Positions 1 to 5,760 of a DNA stretch of 6,282 nucleotides are shown here, piece by piece. The stretch comes from an uncultured Oscillospiraceae bacterium. Its GTDB lineage: Bacteria; Bacillota; Clostridia; Oscillospirales; Oscillospiraceae. Under the pieces are notes generated by a model. It saw only the letters and a list, made by a program, of their open reading frames with translations, had not been told where the DNA came from and made no database searches. Position 1 is the first letter of the stretch; each line of letters opens with the position of its first letter. Both the position numbers and the translations under genes were made by a program. The stretch is from assembly GCA_910579595.1 (NCBI GenBank), contig CAJTVM010000128.1, positions 1 to 6,282 of the forward strand. Reading direction: 5' to 3'.

Positions 1-66
1 CTTCCTTCCTATTCTACCATAGGGGGTGTAGGTTCAGCCCTATTTGACGCTTACGGATAGCAAAAT

Positions 67-104
67 TTCAAGGCCCTCGGAATTCACTTTCCGAGGGCCT
101 TGAA
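67..104 (-). terminator. Intrinsic terminator-like hairpin left of the tRNA region
   Basis: A perfect 16-bp inverted repeat (arms 67-82 and 89-104) surrounds a 6-nt loop and has a GC-rich core (GGCCCTCGG/CCGAGGGCC). Read on the minus strand it is followed by AUUUUGC, a short U-run, so it fits an intrinsic terminator for transcripts coming from the tRNA region. On the plus strand no T-run follows it. The U-tract is weak, so efficiency is uncertain. Confidence 0.6.
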
Positions 105-157
105 TGGGTTGAAAACACTGGCTTGACGGGCAAGATAGCATTTTCACCACATGAACT

Positions 158-185
158 TGGCGCGGAAGGAGGGATTTGAACCCAC
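158..185 (-). pseudogene. 3'-terminal fragment of a tRNA gene (T-arm, acceptor strand, CCA)
   Basis: Read on the minus strand this piece has the shape of a tRNA 3' end: a T-stem/loop with GGGTTCAAATCCC (one T-T mismatch in the 5-bp stem), acceptor strand CTTCCGC, discriminator G and encoded CCA. The sequence to its right (its 5' side) is AT-rich and belongs to the tRNA-Ala terminator, so no D-arm, anticodon arm or 5' acceptor strand (expected GCGGAAG) is present. It is therefore a fragment, not a functional tRNA. A G73 discriminator would fit tRNA-Ser among other species, but the identity cannot be fixed. Such 3' pieces can be left by integrating elements or by decay of a tRNA cluster. Confidence 0.7.
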
Positions 186-218
186 ACGTTCCATCACAAT
201 TGTTCTTCAAACACAAGA

Positions 219-251
219 AAAAGCCTTAAAATCGCATGATTTTAAGGCTTT

Positions 252-252
<1 letters not shown>
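219..252 (-). terminator. Rho-independent terminator of the tRNA-Ala transcript
   Basis: A perfect 15-bp stem (219-233 with 238-252, core AAGCCTTAAAATC) closes a 4-nt loop. On the minus strand it is followed by UCUUGUGUUUG after the A-T base of the stem, giving a U-rich tail. The stem begins at the last base of the tRNA's encoded CCA, so tRNA 3' end and terminator touch without a spacer. Confidence 0.85.
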
Positions 253-327
<75 letters not shown>

Positions 328-408
328 ATGTTCGATTTTTGGAACATCTGTTTCTGACCTCTGGGCCTTCGAAAAACTTCGGATTTTTGCATTGCTTTAT
401 GGACCACT

Positions 409-434
409 TGCTCTCCCAGCTGAGCTAATCGCCC
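409..434 (-). pseudogene. 5' third of a tRNA gene, tRNA-Val-like
   Basis: On the minus strand this reads GGGCGATTAGCTCAGCTGGG and then AGAGCA. That is a 5' acceptor strand, TA at 8-9 and a complete D-arm, very like bacterial tRNA-Val (E. coli tRNA-Val(UAC) begins GGGTGATTAGCTCAGCTGGG). Directly after the D-arm the sequence stops resembling a tRNA: no paired anticodon stem, T-arm or 3' acceptor strand follows before the next tRNA. It is a truncated copy. Confidence 0.75.
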
Positions 435-505
435 ATATGGGTGGACCTAAGTTACATGCCACATTTTGCAGAATTCAGTTTTATGTGATGTGAACCAAGT
501 GACAA

Positions 506-523
506 CCATTCGAGTTACACCCC
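506..523 (-). pseudogene. Possible remnant of a tRNA 5' region (Gly-like)
   Basis: The minus strand reads GGGGTGTAACTCGAATGG, close to the GGGTGTAACTCAATGG seen at the start and D-arm of clostridial tRNA-Gly genes, with one inserted G. No anticodon arm follows. A degenerate GGTTCACATC further on (about 485-496) could be what is left of a T-arm. The match is short, so this is a weak call made mainly because other tRNA fragments surround it. Confidence 0.35.
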
Positions 524-556
524 TGAAACGTGGGGCATATAACTGACCTGCTTGCA

Positions 557-566
557 CTACGAGCCC
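557..566 (-). pseudogene. Ten-base copy of the tRNA-Ala 5' end
   Basis: GGGCTCGTAG on the minus strand is identical to the first ten bases of the intact tRNA-Ala at 252-327 and is likewise preceded by AT. The D-arm that should follow is replaced by TGCAAGCAGG. The match is too short to be conclusive alone, but it sits inside the same transcript as the other fragments. Confidence 0.5.
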
Positions 567-600
567 ATATGTTTACAGCTCAAAGAACTGCAATGGTTAC

Positions 601-665
601 ATTATACCAGAAAAAAAAGATTTGTAAAGGGGTATCTTGCATTTCTTTTCATTTTTTTCTTTCAC
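601..665 (-). promoter_or_regulatory. Strong sigma-A promoter for the tRNA unit, extended -10 plus A-rich upstream element
   Basis: On the minus strand a perfect -10 TATAAT (601-606) is preceded by TGG, giving an extended -10. The -35 is TTTACA (623-628) with a 16-bp spacer. Upstream of the -35, 636-665 is A-rich on this strand (runs of A broken by G), as in UP elements of stable-RNA promoters. The predicted start is near 594. Nothing but the tRNA region lies downstream, so this is the likely promoter of tRNA-Ala. Confidence 0.8.
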
Positions 666-672
666 CAAGCCA

Positions 673-706
673 GCCGGTACTCCGCACCATCCTGCGGAGC
701 ACCGGC
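673..706 (-). terminator. Terminator-like stem-loop after the lipoprotein gene
   Basis: A 14-bp stem (673-686 with 693-706) and a 6-nt loop lie 28 bases past the stop codon. The one imperfect pair is G-U on the minus strand but A-C on the plus strand, which supports function in the minus-strand transcript. What follows is UGGCUUGGUG, not a clean U-tract, so it may protect the mRNA end as much as terminate transcription. Confidence 0.55.
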
Positions 707-734
707 CGTCCCATTCTGCGGCCAAACAGGGGGC

Positions 735-2426
735 TCAGTCCCGGCCATTGCCTGCCGTAACCGCCTCGGGGGTGTTGGCATAGTCCCACTGGTGGTTCTC
801 TTCCGCCATTTCGTCACTGGTGACGTTGAAATGGTTCCAGTACTCCGCAGGCCAGTCAGTCGCACCCTGCTCCCGGTAGTTGGCGTCCCAGGTCACGTCC
901 ACGCAGTACCACTTCCCGTTGAGCCGCACCATGTTCCAGGCGTGATCCTCCTCACTGTTGAATGCCGCGCCTACCACCGTGATGCACTCCACCTCGGCCA
1001 GGTCGCACAACAGCTGGAAGGTCATGGCATAGCCCAGACACACCGCTGTATGGTTCACCAGACCCCCGTAGGGGGTGAATGATTCCCGGGGGGTGGGCAC
1101 CATGATATTCTGGTGCGTCCAGTCATAATCTACGTTGTGAACCACCCAGCCGTAGATGGCAGTTTCTTTCTCCAGGCCGCTCATGCCGTCCTCCAGCACC
1201 TGATCCAACACCGCTTGGGCGGCATCATAGATGTCCCGGTCATAGTCGGACAGGCCGGACGGGTCCCCCGCCTCCCAGGCGGCCAGGATAGCGGAGGTGT
1301 CGTAGAGGGACATATCGTCCTTGTTGGGCGGGGTGAACGCGCAGCGATCCGGATAGTTCGGGTCGGTGTCCAGATAATTGTACCGGGGTGTCCAGCTGAA
1401 CCCTGTACCCGTTGCCTGGACAAAAGCATCTGTCGCCTTATCCCAGCCCGTGCAGGCCAGCAACACAGCATACCAGGTATCTCCTTCTCCCCCGCTCCCT
1501 GCGATAGCCCTGTGGAGCAGCTTTCCCTGGTCGCTGTCAGGGTCGAACTCCCCTTCCCTGTCCGCCAGATAGTCATCCAGCTTCTCTTTCATTGCACCGC
1601 TCGTCTTTAAACCGCCGGGGATCACAGCCGGCGGATCACCGTCAAACACCTCATCCCCATCATTAGATGCGCGGATGACCGCCACCTCAAACGCGGTTTC
1701 CGGATCTCGGGCAATGGCCGCTTCCGTCCACTGCTCCCGGCTCAGGCCGTAGACATTTGTGATGTAGTCCTCCAGACCGCTGCCCTCCAGCCGCTGCAGA
1801 TTGGACATATCATTGCCGCTATCCTCGCAGGACTCCAGCAATGCCTCCAAAAGCTCATCGATATCATCAGTGGGCACCCCTAAGGTGGGTGTCGGGCTGG
1901 GCTGAGAATCTCCGCCCAGCGCCGCCTCCACCGCCGCGCTGGCCTGTTTTGGATCGGGGCAGATAAACAGGGCGGCGTAGGGCCCCTCCTGCAAAATCTC
2001 CCCGTTGGCCGCCATGTCCGCCTCTGCCGGGGCATAGCCGGTGAAATCCCCCTGGCGGGCGGAGATATAGTTCATGAAAGCGGTGGCGGCCCGGACGGCA
2101 GCGCCTTCATCCTCCATGCGCAGCACGGCAATCTCAAAGGCCGACGCCCCCGTGGCCCGGATCATCGCCGCGTCCACCCACGGCTCCTGGAGGCCGTAGG
2201 CGTTTTCCAAATAGGTCGTTATCCACTCCCGGTCCGTCTCGGCATGGACGCTCTCCAGACCGTCCTGGTCCTCCCGGCCGGAATAGTCAAAGGCCAGCGA
2301 AGCCAGCTCATTAACGGCCCAGTCTTTTGCAGGAGCAGACGAGACGGATGGCGCAGGCTCCTGGCAAGCGCTCAGCAGCGCCAGCAGCAGTGCGGCGGAC
2401 AACAGCAGGGAAATGATTTTTTTCAT
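735..2426 (-). CDS. Lipoprotein with two DUF4358-like repeats and a C-terminal transglutaminase-like domain
   Basis: A 563-aa predicted lipoprotein. I chose the ATG at 2426 because AAGGAG lies 10 bases before it and the protein then starts with MKKII, a hydrophobic stretch and a lipobox LSAC with the lipidated Cys at residue 21. Residues about 35-172 and 186-325 look like two divergent DUF4358-type units (each has a YGL-W-AA-A motif, a line like FEIAVLR/FEVAVIR and a closing YAALF/YAVLL strand), joined by a Ser/Pro/Thr linker. Residues about 400-550 are transglutaminase-like, with the triad visible as Cys463 (AVCLGYA), His495 (DHAWN) and Asp510 (YCVDVTWD). These residues suggest an active thiol enzyme on the outer face of the membrane; the substrate is unknown. 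It follows ireB by 59 bp, has no clear promoter of its own, and may depend on read-through of the weak hairpin between them. Confidence 0.88.
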   Translation of the reverse strand: MKKIISLLLSAALLLALLSACQEPAPSVSSAPAKDWAVNELASLAFDYSGREDQDGLESVHAETDREWITTYLENAYGLQEPWVDAAMIRATGASAFEIAVLRMEDEGAAVRAATAFMNYISARQGDFTGYAPAEADMAANGEILQEGPYAALFICPDPKQASAAVEAALGGDSQPSPTPTLGVPTDDIDELLEALLESCEDSGNDMSNLQRLEGSGLEDYITNVYGLSREQWTEAAIARDPETAFEVAVIRASNDGDEVFDGDPPAVIPGGLKTSGAMKEKLDDYLADREGEFDPDSDQGKLLHRAIAGSGGEGDTWYAVLLACTGWDKATDAFVQATGTGFSWTPRYNYLDTDPNYPDRCAFTPPNKDDMSLYDTSAILAAWEAGDPSGLSDYDRDIYDAAQAVLDQVLEDGMSGLEKETAIYGWVVHNVDYDWTHQNIMVPTPRESFTPYGGLVNHTAVCLGYAMTFQLLCDLAEVECITVVGAAFNSEEDHAWNMVRLNGKWYCVDVTWDANYREQGATDWPAEYWNHFNVTSDEMAEENHQWDYANTPEAVTAGNGRD

Positions 2427-2453
2427 AGCAAGCAACTCCTTATACAACCTCAA

Positions 2454-2482
2454 AAGGGCGCCTGCCGCCAGCAGACGCCCTT
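2454..2482 (-). terminator. Hairpin between ireB and the lipoprotein gene, weak terminator or attenuator
   Basis: A 12-bp stem (2454-2465 with 2471-2482; one pair is G-U on the minus strand) around a 5-nt loop starts 3 bases after the ireB stop codon. It is followed by only UUUUGAGG counting the last stem bases. It probably reduces transcription of the downstream lipoprotein gene relative to ireB without stopping it, since no other promoter for that gene is obvious. Confidence 0.6.
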
Positions 2483-2485
2483 CCA

Positions 2486-2740
2486 TCATTTCTCGTGGAG
2501 ATAGCTTTTCAACAGCACCTGCAGAAGTTCGTCCCGATCCAACTGCCGGATCAGGGTGCGGGCGTTGTTGTGGTTGGTAATATAGGTAGGATCCTCGCTG
2601 AGGATATACCCCACAATCTGATTAATGGGGTTATAGCCCTTCTCCCGCAGGGATGTGTATACGGAGGACAGGATCATCCGAATCTCCTGATCCTTGTCAA
2701 TGCTGACGCTGAATTTACGTGTGTAGTCGATGTCGCTCAT
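2486..2740 (-). CDS. ireB: IreB/ReoM family regulatory phosphoprotein (UPF0297)
   Basis: An 84-aa cytoplasmic regulator. The family hallmark EKGYNPINQIVGYILS occupies residues 33-48, and a basic C-terminal part (ARTLIRQLDRDE, 60-71) follows as in IreB of Enterococcus and ReoM of Listeria. In those species the protein is phosphorylated by the PASTA-domain Ser/Thr kinase, and ReoM controls ClpCP-dependent turnover of MurA, hence peptidoglycan synthesis. I chose the ATG at 2740: AGGGGGTG lies 8 bases upstream, whereas the in-frame ATG at 2761 has no ribosome binding site. This start places a threonine at position 7 (DYTRKF), the same position as the phosphorylated Thr7 of ReoM. It has its own promoter. 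The usual neighbours alaS and ruvX are absent here. Family assignment is firm; the local kinase and target are not visible. Confidence 0.95.
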   Translation of the reverse strand: MSDIDYTRKFSVSIDKDQEIRMILSSVYTSLREKGYNPINQIVGYILSEDPTYITNHNNARTLIRQLDRDELLQVLLKSYLHEK

Positions 2741-2770
2741 AGGGCGCACCCCCTTTTCCATGTTACTGCT

Positions 2771-2799
2771 ATTTTAACTTACAATACGCCAAATGTAAA
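2771..2799 (-). promoter_or_regulatory. Sigma-A promoter of ireB
   Basis: On the minus strand TTTACA (2794-2799) and TAAAAT (2771-2776) are separated by exactly 17 bp. The predicted start near 2764 gives a leader of about 24 nt to the chosen ATG at 2740, and would lie at the upstream alternative ATG (2761), another reason to reject that start. Confidence 0.75.
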
Positions 2800-2826
2800 G
2801 AGGCAAACAAAAATTTAACAAATAAG

Positions 2827-2858
2827 CAAGCCGTCCGGCAGCAGGGCCGGACGGCTTG
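2827..2858 (-). terminator. Intrinsic terminator after the NlpC/P60 gene
   Basis: A perfect 13-bp GC-rich stem (2827-2839 with 2846-2858; core AAGCCGTCCGGC) and a 6-nt loop start 6 bases past the stop codon. On the minus strand the tail is CUUAUUUGUUAAAUUUUUG, U-rich though interrupted. It separates this unit from the ireB promoter just downstream. Confidence 0.85.
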
Positions 2859-2864
2859 AAGATT

Positions 2865-3794
2865 TTAGCCGATGCGCTTGGCGCCCACAATATGGCTGGC
2901 GTGATATCCGCTGTAAACGCTGTCATACCGCACTCCGGAGGAGGGGGAGGAGGCATGGACGAACTGACCGTTGCCAACGTAGATGCCAACGTGGGTGACA
3001 GGCAGGGTGCCGCCGGAGCTGTCGTAATTCCTGTCGAAGAAGAAGATCAGGTCGCCGGGCTGCATGGCACTGACGGATACAAAGTAGCCGCTGTTATAGT
3101 ACTGACTGGAGGCGCCGCGGGCAACAGGGTGGCCCAGCTGACGGTAGATGTAGTAGATCAGGCCGGAGCAGTCAAAGCCGTAGGGGCCGGTGCCGCCATA
3201 GGCATACCGGCTGCCCACCAGCTGTCTGGCCATGGCGGCGGCAGAATCGCCCAGAGCGTTGGAGGCAGAAGCCTGGTAGTTGGCATCCACCAAGGTGATG
3301 TACTGGGCGGACACATAGCCGGAGCTGATCTGATACCAGCCGTTGCCGGCGTCAGCCACGATATCCACCACGGCACCGCCCCGGAGGGATCCGACCTTGT
3401 CGAAGGAGGTGCCCGCACCAGCGCGGACATTCAATACATCGGTGGACACCAGGCCTCGCAGCTGCTGGGGGGCGGCAGCGGTGGGAATTGCCTGATCCTG
3501 GATCACGGTGCCGTCGTTCAAAGTGATGTTCAGATACTCGCCGGACATATACCCTGTCTTGGAACCATATGTAACCTTGTACCAGCCGTTTCCGGCATTC
3601 TCTTCCACCGTCACCTTGGTGCCGTAGGGGGCCTGGGTGAGCGTGGCGGAACCGGTATTGGCCTCACTGCGCAGCCGCAGGGAATCGGCGGTGACAGTTG
3701 CGCTGCCAATTGAGGCAAATGCAACGCCGGTGGTCATCGCAATGGTAAGACCGGCAGCGGCGACAGTCCGAACAACCTTAGCTTTGAAATTCAT
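2865..3794 (-). CDS. Secreted SH3b-SH3b-NlpC/P60 peptidoglycan endopeptidase
   Basis: A 309-aa exported cell-wall hydrolase. The ATG at 3794 is preferred because GGAGGAG precedes it by 7-8 bases; an ATG five codons earlier lies upstream of that site. Residues 1-27 form a signal peptide (basic MNFKAKVVR, hydrophobic core, predicted cut AFA-S). Two bacterial SH3 domains follow at about 32-92 and 115-170; each carries an L-(R/N)-x-R and an NGWY motif and would bind the wall. The NlpC/P60 domain spans about 186-307, with catalytic Cys209 (FDCSGL), His268 (THVGIY) and His280 (FVHASS) all present, so it should be active. The family typically cleaves the D-Glu-diamino acid bond in stem peptides. It lies 49 bp downstream of the 96-aa gene with no convincing promoter between them, and ends at a strong terminator, so the two are probably cotranscribed. 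Confidence 0.95.
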   Translation of the reverse strand: MNFKAKVVRTVAAAGLTIAMTTGVAFASIGSATVTADSLRLRSEANTGSATLTQAPYGTKVTVEENAGNGWYKVTYGSKTGYMSGEYLNITLNDGTVIQDQAIPTAAAPQQLRGLVSTDVLNVRAGAGTSFDKVGSLRGGAVVDIVADAGNGWYQISSGYVSAQYITLVDANYQASASNALGDSAAAMARQLVGSRYAYGGTGPYGFDCSGLIYYIYRQLGHPVARGASSQYYNSGYFVSVSAMQPGDLIFFFDRNYDSSGGTLPVTHVGIYVGNGQFVHASSPSSGVRYDSVYSGYHASHIVGAKRIG

Positions 3795-3843
3795 TGGAAG
3801 CTCCTCCATTCAAATTTTCGTGTGTAAAAACTGCGTTGCGGGA

Positions 3844-4134
3844 TTACTTTCCGGCCAAGGCACGCATCAGCCAGATGGAACCCATATCGATGGCGGAAAA
3901 CAGGTCGGGCAGGTCGCTTTTCTTGACTACCCGATCCCGGCTTTTCAGATCCGGGTCGGTGAGCTGGAGCTGGAGCTGAACCTTGTTTGCCAGCTCCAAA
4001 TCGCCCTGTTTCTCAGAACTCATCACCTGGATCATGATGATATACTTGTCGGCCATGGAGCCATAATAGATCAAATTGTCCTTGCGGCGGAGAGGGTGGC
4101 CCTTATAGGTCAGGGCGCCGGATTTTTCAGCCAT
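3844..4134 (-). CDS. Small conserved-looking protein of unknown function (96 aa)
   Basis: I do not recognise a named family. The start ATG at 4134 has a full GGAGG ribosome binding site 6 bases upstream. The protein has no signal peptide or membrane segment, is mixed in charge with a basic patch (HPLRRKD, 13-19), and reads as a compact cytoplasmic fold: a strand-like YKGHPLRRKDNLIYYGS, then YIIMIQVMS (31-39), a charged middle with LANKVQLQLQLTDPDLKSRDRVVKKSD (48-74), and a C-terminal helix-like DMGSIWLMRALAG (83-95). The alternating hydrophobic pattern suggests a beta-rich core. I have an impression that similar short proteins occur in related clostridia, but cannot verify that. It is the first gene behind a near-consensus promoter and precedes the wall endopeptidase gene by 49 bp, so a link to envelope function is possible but inferred from position alone. 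Confidence 0.85.
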   Translation of the reverse strand: MAEKSGALTYKGHPLRRKDNLIYYGSMADKYIIMIQVMSSEKQGDLELANKVQLQLQLTDPDLKSRDRVVKKSDLPDLFSAIDMGSIWLMRALAGK

Positions 4135-4152
4135 AGGTGCCTCCTCAATATT

Positions 4153-4194
4153 TTGTAACAGTTGTTACCGATTTGTAACTATTGCTATTGTAAC
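4153..4194. promoter_or_regulatory. Repeated TTGTAAC elements and palindrome, possible operator
   Basis: Three direct copies of TTGTAAC (4153-4159, 4173-4179, 4188-4194) are spaced 20 and 15 bp apart on the plus strand. The first is part of a perfect 14-bp palindrome GTAACAGTTGTTAC (4155-4168). The rightmost copy covers the -10 of the promoter for the 96-aa gene; the others lie in the early transcribed region. That placement fits a repressor that blocks initiation or early elongation. I cannot assign a known regulator. Confidence 0.5.
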
Positions 4195-4215
4195 CCTTAA
4201 AGCGCCGCTTGTCAA
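4187..4215 (-). promoter_or_regulatory. Near-consensus sigma-A promoter of the 96-aa gene / NlpC-P60 unit
   Basis: On the minus strand a perfect -35 TTGACA (4210-4215) and -10 TACAAT (4187-4192) are separated by 17 bp. Transcription should start near 4180, leaving a leader of about 45 nt that contains the palindrome 4155-4168. A promoter this strong with operator-like repeats in and after it suggests control by repression. Confidence 0.85.
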
Positions 4216-4251
4216 CAGGATTTTGAAGAAAATTTTCGGGAACTATGAAAC

Positions 4252-4280
4252 ACGGGGGGAGCGGTTCCCGCTCCCCCCGT
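4252..4280 (-). terminator. Terminator hairpin after the MATE transporter gene
   Basis: A perfect 13-bp stem with a run of six G-C pairs (4252-4264 with 4268-4280) encloses a 3-nt loop (GAA on the minus strand) 7 bases past the stop codon. The following GUUUCAUAG is a poor U-tract, but the very stable stem makes a terminator likely. It sits upstream of the next promoter and separates the two units. Confidence 0.7.
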
Positions 4281-4287
4281 CCGGGCA

Positions 4288-5682
4288 TCATGCGTCCTTA
4301 GTCAGTTTCTTCATCCACGTGTACTTCCGGAACCGCAAAAAGGTGGGCAGACCCTTGAAAATCTGGTCGGACTGAATCACCAGCACCACCGCCTCCACCG
4401 GCCATTTCCACCAGAACGCCGCCAGGAAGGACAGGGGCATTACGATGCACCAGGTGGAAATCAGGTTCATTTTCATGGTAAACCCGGCATCCCCGCCCCC
4501 CTGGATGATACCGAAGCTCACCGGCATCTGATAGGACATCCCCACCATGACAATGCTCATAATGGCGGTCAGGTTGACCGCCATATCCGATGCCGCCGGG
4601 GTCAGGGTGTATAGGGAGATCAGCGGACGGCGCAGCAGAAACAGCGCCGCGCCCAGCACGGCCCCAATTACCGCATCGATCACTGCCATGGTCCGCGCGT
4701 CCGACTTGATGCGCTTCATATCCCCCCGGCCGATGGCGTTGCCGATCATCACAGCGGAGACGGAGGACATGGCGATCACAATCACCTTTAAATATTGGTA
4801 GAATGTAGTGGCAATGGAGTTGGCGGCGATGGCATCATCCGACAGGTGCCCCAGGATCGCCGTCTGCATGGGCACCGAGATCCCCCACAACACCTGGGAG
4901 AGCATAATGGGGAGGCAGACCTTGGCATAATCCCGGCGCAGGCCCTTATCCCGATTCCACAGGTCCCTGCCGCAGAACAGCCGGAGCTTTTTATCTACCT
5001 TTAAAACGTAAAACAGTACAATGCCGAATTCCAGCAGCCGGGCCGCCAGAGTGCCCACCGCCGCCCCCGCGATGCCCATGGGCCGGATCCCGAACTTGCC
5101 GAAAATCAGGGTATAGTTGATGCCCACGTTGACAACCAGGGACACTACCGAGATGTAGAAGGAAATATTCACGATCCCCACGCTGCGCAGGGCGGCCATC
5201 AGCACGTTGGTCAGGATAAACAGCGCAAAGGTCCACTGGATCAGGGACAGATACCGCACCGCCTCCGACACAATCTCCGCCGAGTTGGTAAACAGGTACA
5301 GCAGCGGCTCCGGGAACAGGAGGCAGACAGCAATGATCGCCGCGCTGATGAGTAAGCCCAGCTTTAGTGCGATGCCGGTCAGCGTGCGCACGGGCCCTAC
5401 CCGTTTTTGGCCCCAGTACTGCGCCCCAAGCGCCACCAGCGCGTTCCCGATGGACAGCGCAAACTGCTGCACCATGAAAAACACCTGGTTCACCGTGGCG
5501 GCGGCGGATAGGGACGCCTGGCTGTATACCCCCAGCATGATGTTGTCCGCCATATTGACGCTGTAGGCCACCAGATTTTGCAGCGCCACCACCAGGAGCA
5601 TCTTGAACAGCGTCCGGTAAAATCCGTGGTCCGCAGTAAAAAACGGCTCCCTGGCCGTTGTCTGTTTCAATATTTTGTCCAT
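4288..5682 (-). CDS. MATE family efflux transporter
   Basis: A 464-aa integral membrane antiporter, normal length for the MATE (NorM/DinF-type) family, which exports cationic drugs and metabolites using Na+ or H+ gradients. About twelve hydrophobic segments fall into two halves joined by a basic cytoplasmic loop (about 229-255). Family-like motifs are visible: NMADNIMLG (43-51), VALGAQYWGQ (83-92), AALRSVG (163-169) and, in the second half, MIGNAIGRGD (312-321) and IIQGGGDAG (392-400). I chose the ATG at 5682, with GGGGATGG upstream, because the in-frame extension to 5760 would begin upstream of the predicted transcription start (about 5725) and adds an unrelated arginine-rich stretch. It is a single-gene unit between its own promoter and terminator. 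The substrate cannot be read from sequence. Confidence 0.95.
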   Translation of the reverse strand: MDKILKQTTAREPFFTADHGFYRTLFKMLLVVALQNLVAYSVNMADNIMLGVYSQASLSAAATVNQVFFMVQQFALSIGNALVALGAQYWGQKRVGPVRTLTGIALKLGLLISAAIIAVCLLFPEPLLYLFTNSAEIVSEAVRYLSLIQWTFALFILTNVLMAALRSVGIVNISFYISVVSLVVNVGINYTLIFGKFGIRPMGIAGAAVGTLAARLLEFGIVLFYVLKVDKKLRLFCGRDLWNRDKGLRRDYAKVCLPIMLSQVLWGISVPMQTAILGHLSDDAIAANSIATTFYQYLKVIVIAMSSVSAVMIGNAIGRGDMKRIKSDARTMAVIDAVIGAVLGAALFLLRRPLISLYTLTPAASDMAVNLTAIMSIVMVGMSYQMPVSFGIIQGGGDAGFTMKMNLISTWCIVMPLSFLAAFWWKWPVEAVVLVIQSDQIFKGLPTFLRFRKYTWMKKLTKDA

Positions 5683-5731
5683 TGTCCCATCCCCAAGATC
5701 GGCATAATCCCGCGCATTGCGGCGTGGAGTC

Positions 5732-5760
5732 AGTATACCACACCAGCGCCTCAAAATCAA
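5732..5760 (-). promoter_or_regulatory. Sigma-A promoter of the MATE transporter gene
   Basis: On the minus strand TTGATT (5755-5760) and TATACT (5732-5737) are 17 bp apart, and TGG directly before the -10 makes it an extended -10. The predicted start near 5725 leaves a leader of about 43 nt. No operator-like repeat is evident around it. Confidence 0.75.

Larger units (their letters stand above)
328..594 (-). other. Long leader of the tRNA-Ala transcript, containing tRNA-gene debris
   Basis: This stretch lies between the predicted transcription start (about 594) and the mature tRNA-Ala (first base at 327). I see no credible protein gene in it. It contains a 10-nt tRNA-Ala 5' end (557-566), a Gly-like D-arm region (506-523) and a Val-like 5' third (409-434). 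Two of these pieces are preceded by the same CATAT on the minus strand, and the intact tRNA-Ala is preceded by a similar ACAT. The pieces are each cut off at different points, which suggests successive deletions in a former multi-tRNA operon. Expression as a long precursor is inferred from the promoter position only. Confidence 0.6.

Noticed and set aside
11..42. CAGCCCTA-type motif at the left edge resembling one near 6209-6216, possible element ends
   Set aside because: Only about ten bases are shared, in the same orientation, and the flanks do not align; consistent with chance.
328..594. T-box or other riboswitch leader in front of tRNA-Ala
   Set aside because: No T-box consensus (TGGnACCGCG) or antiterminator/terminator pair in front of a coding gene is present; the structured pieces are better explained as tRNA fragments.
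552..1082. Plus-strand open frame of 176 codons overlapping the lipoprotein gene
   Set aside because: It is antisense to the transglutaminase-like domain, has no ribosome binding site, and its translation has no recognisable motif. The minus frame carries catalytic residues and a lipobox.
1113..1610. Plus-strand open frame of 165 codons within the lipoprotein gene
   Set aside because: Antisense shadow with no start signals and no domain-like features.
2741..2761. Longer ireB start at 2761
   Set aside because: No ribosome binding site, it would lie at the predicted transcription start, and it would destroy the match of Thr7 to the known phosphorylation position.
2856..3713. Long plus-strand open frame (285 codons) opposite the NlpC/P60 gene
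   Set aside because: Its Gly/Ala/Val/Ile-rich translation is what GC-rich antisense DNA gives. The minus frame has a signal peptide, SH3b repeats and a complete NlpC/P60 triad.
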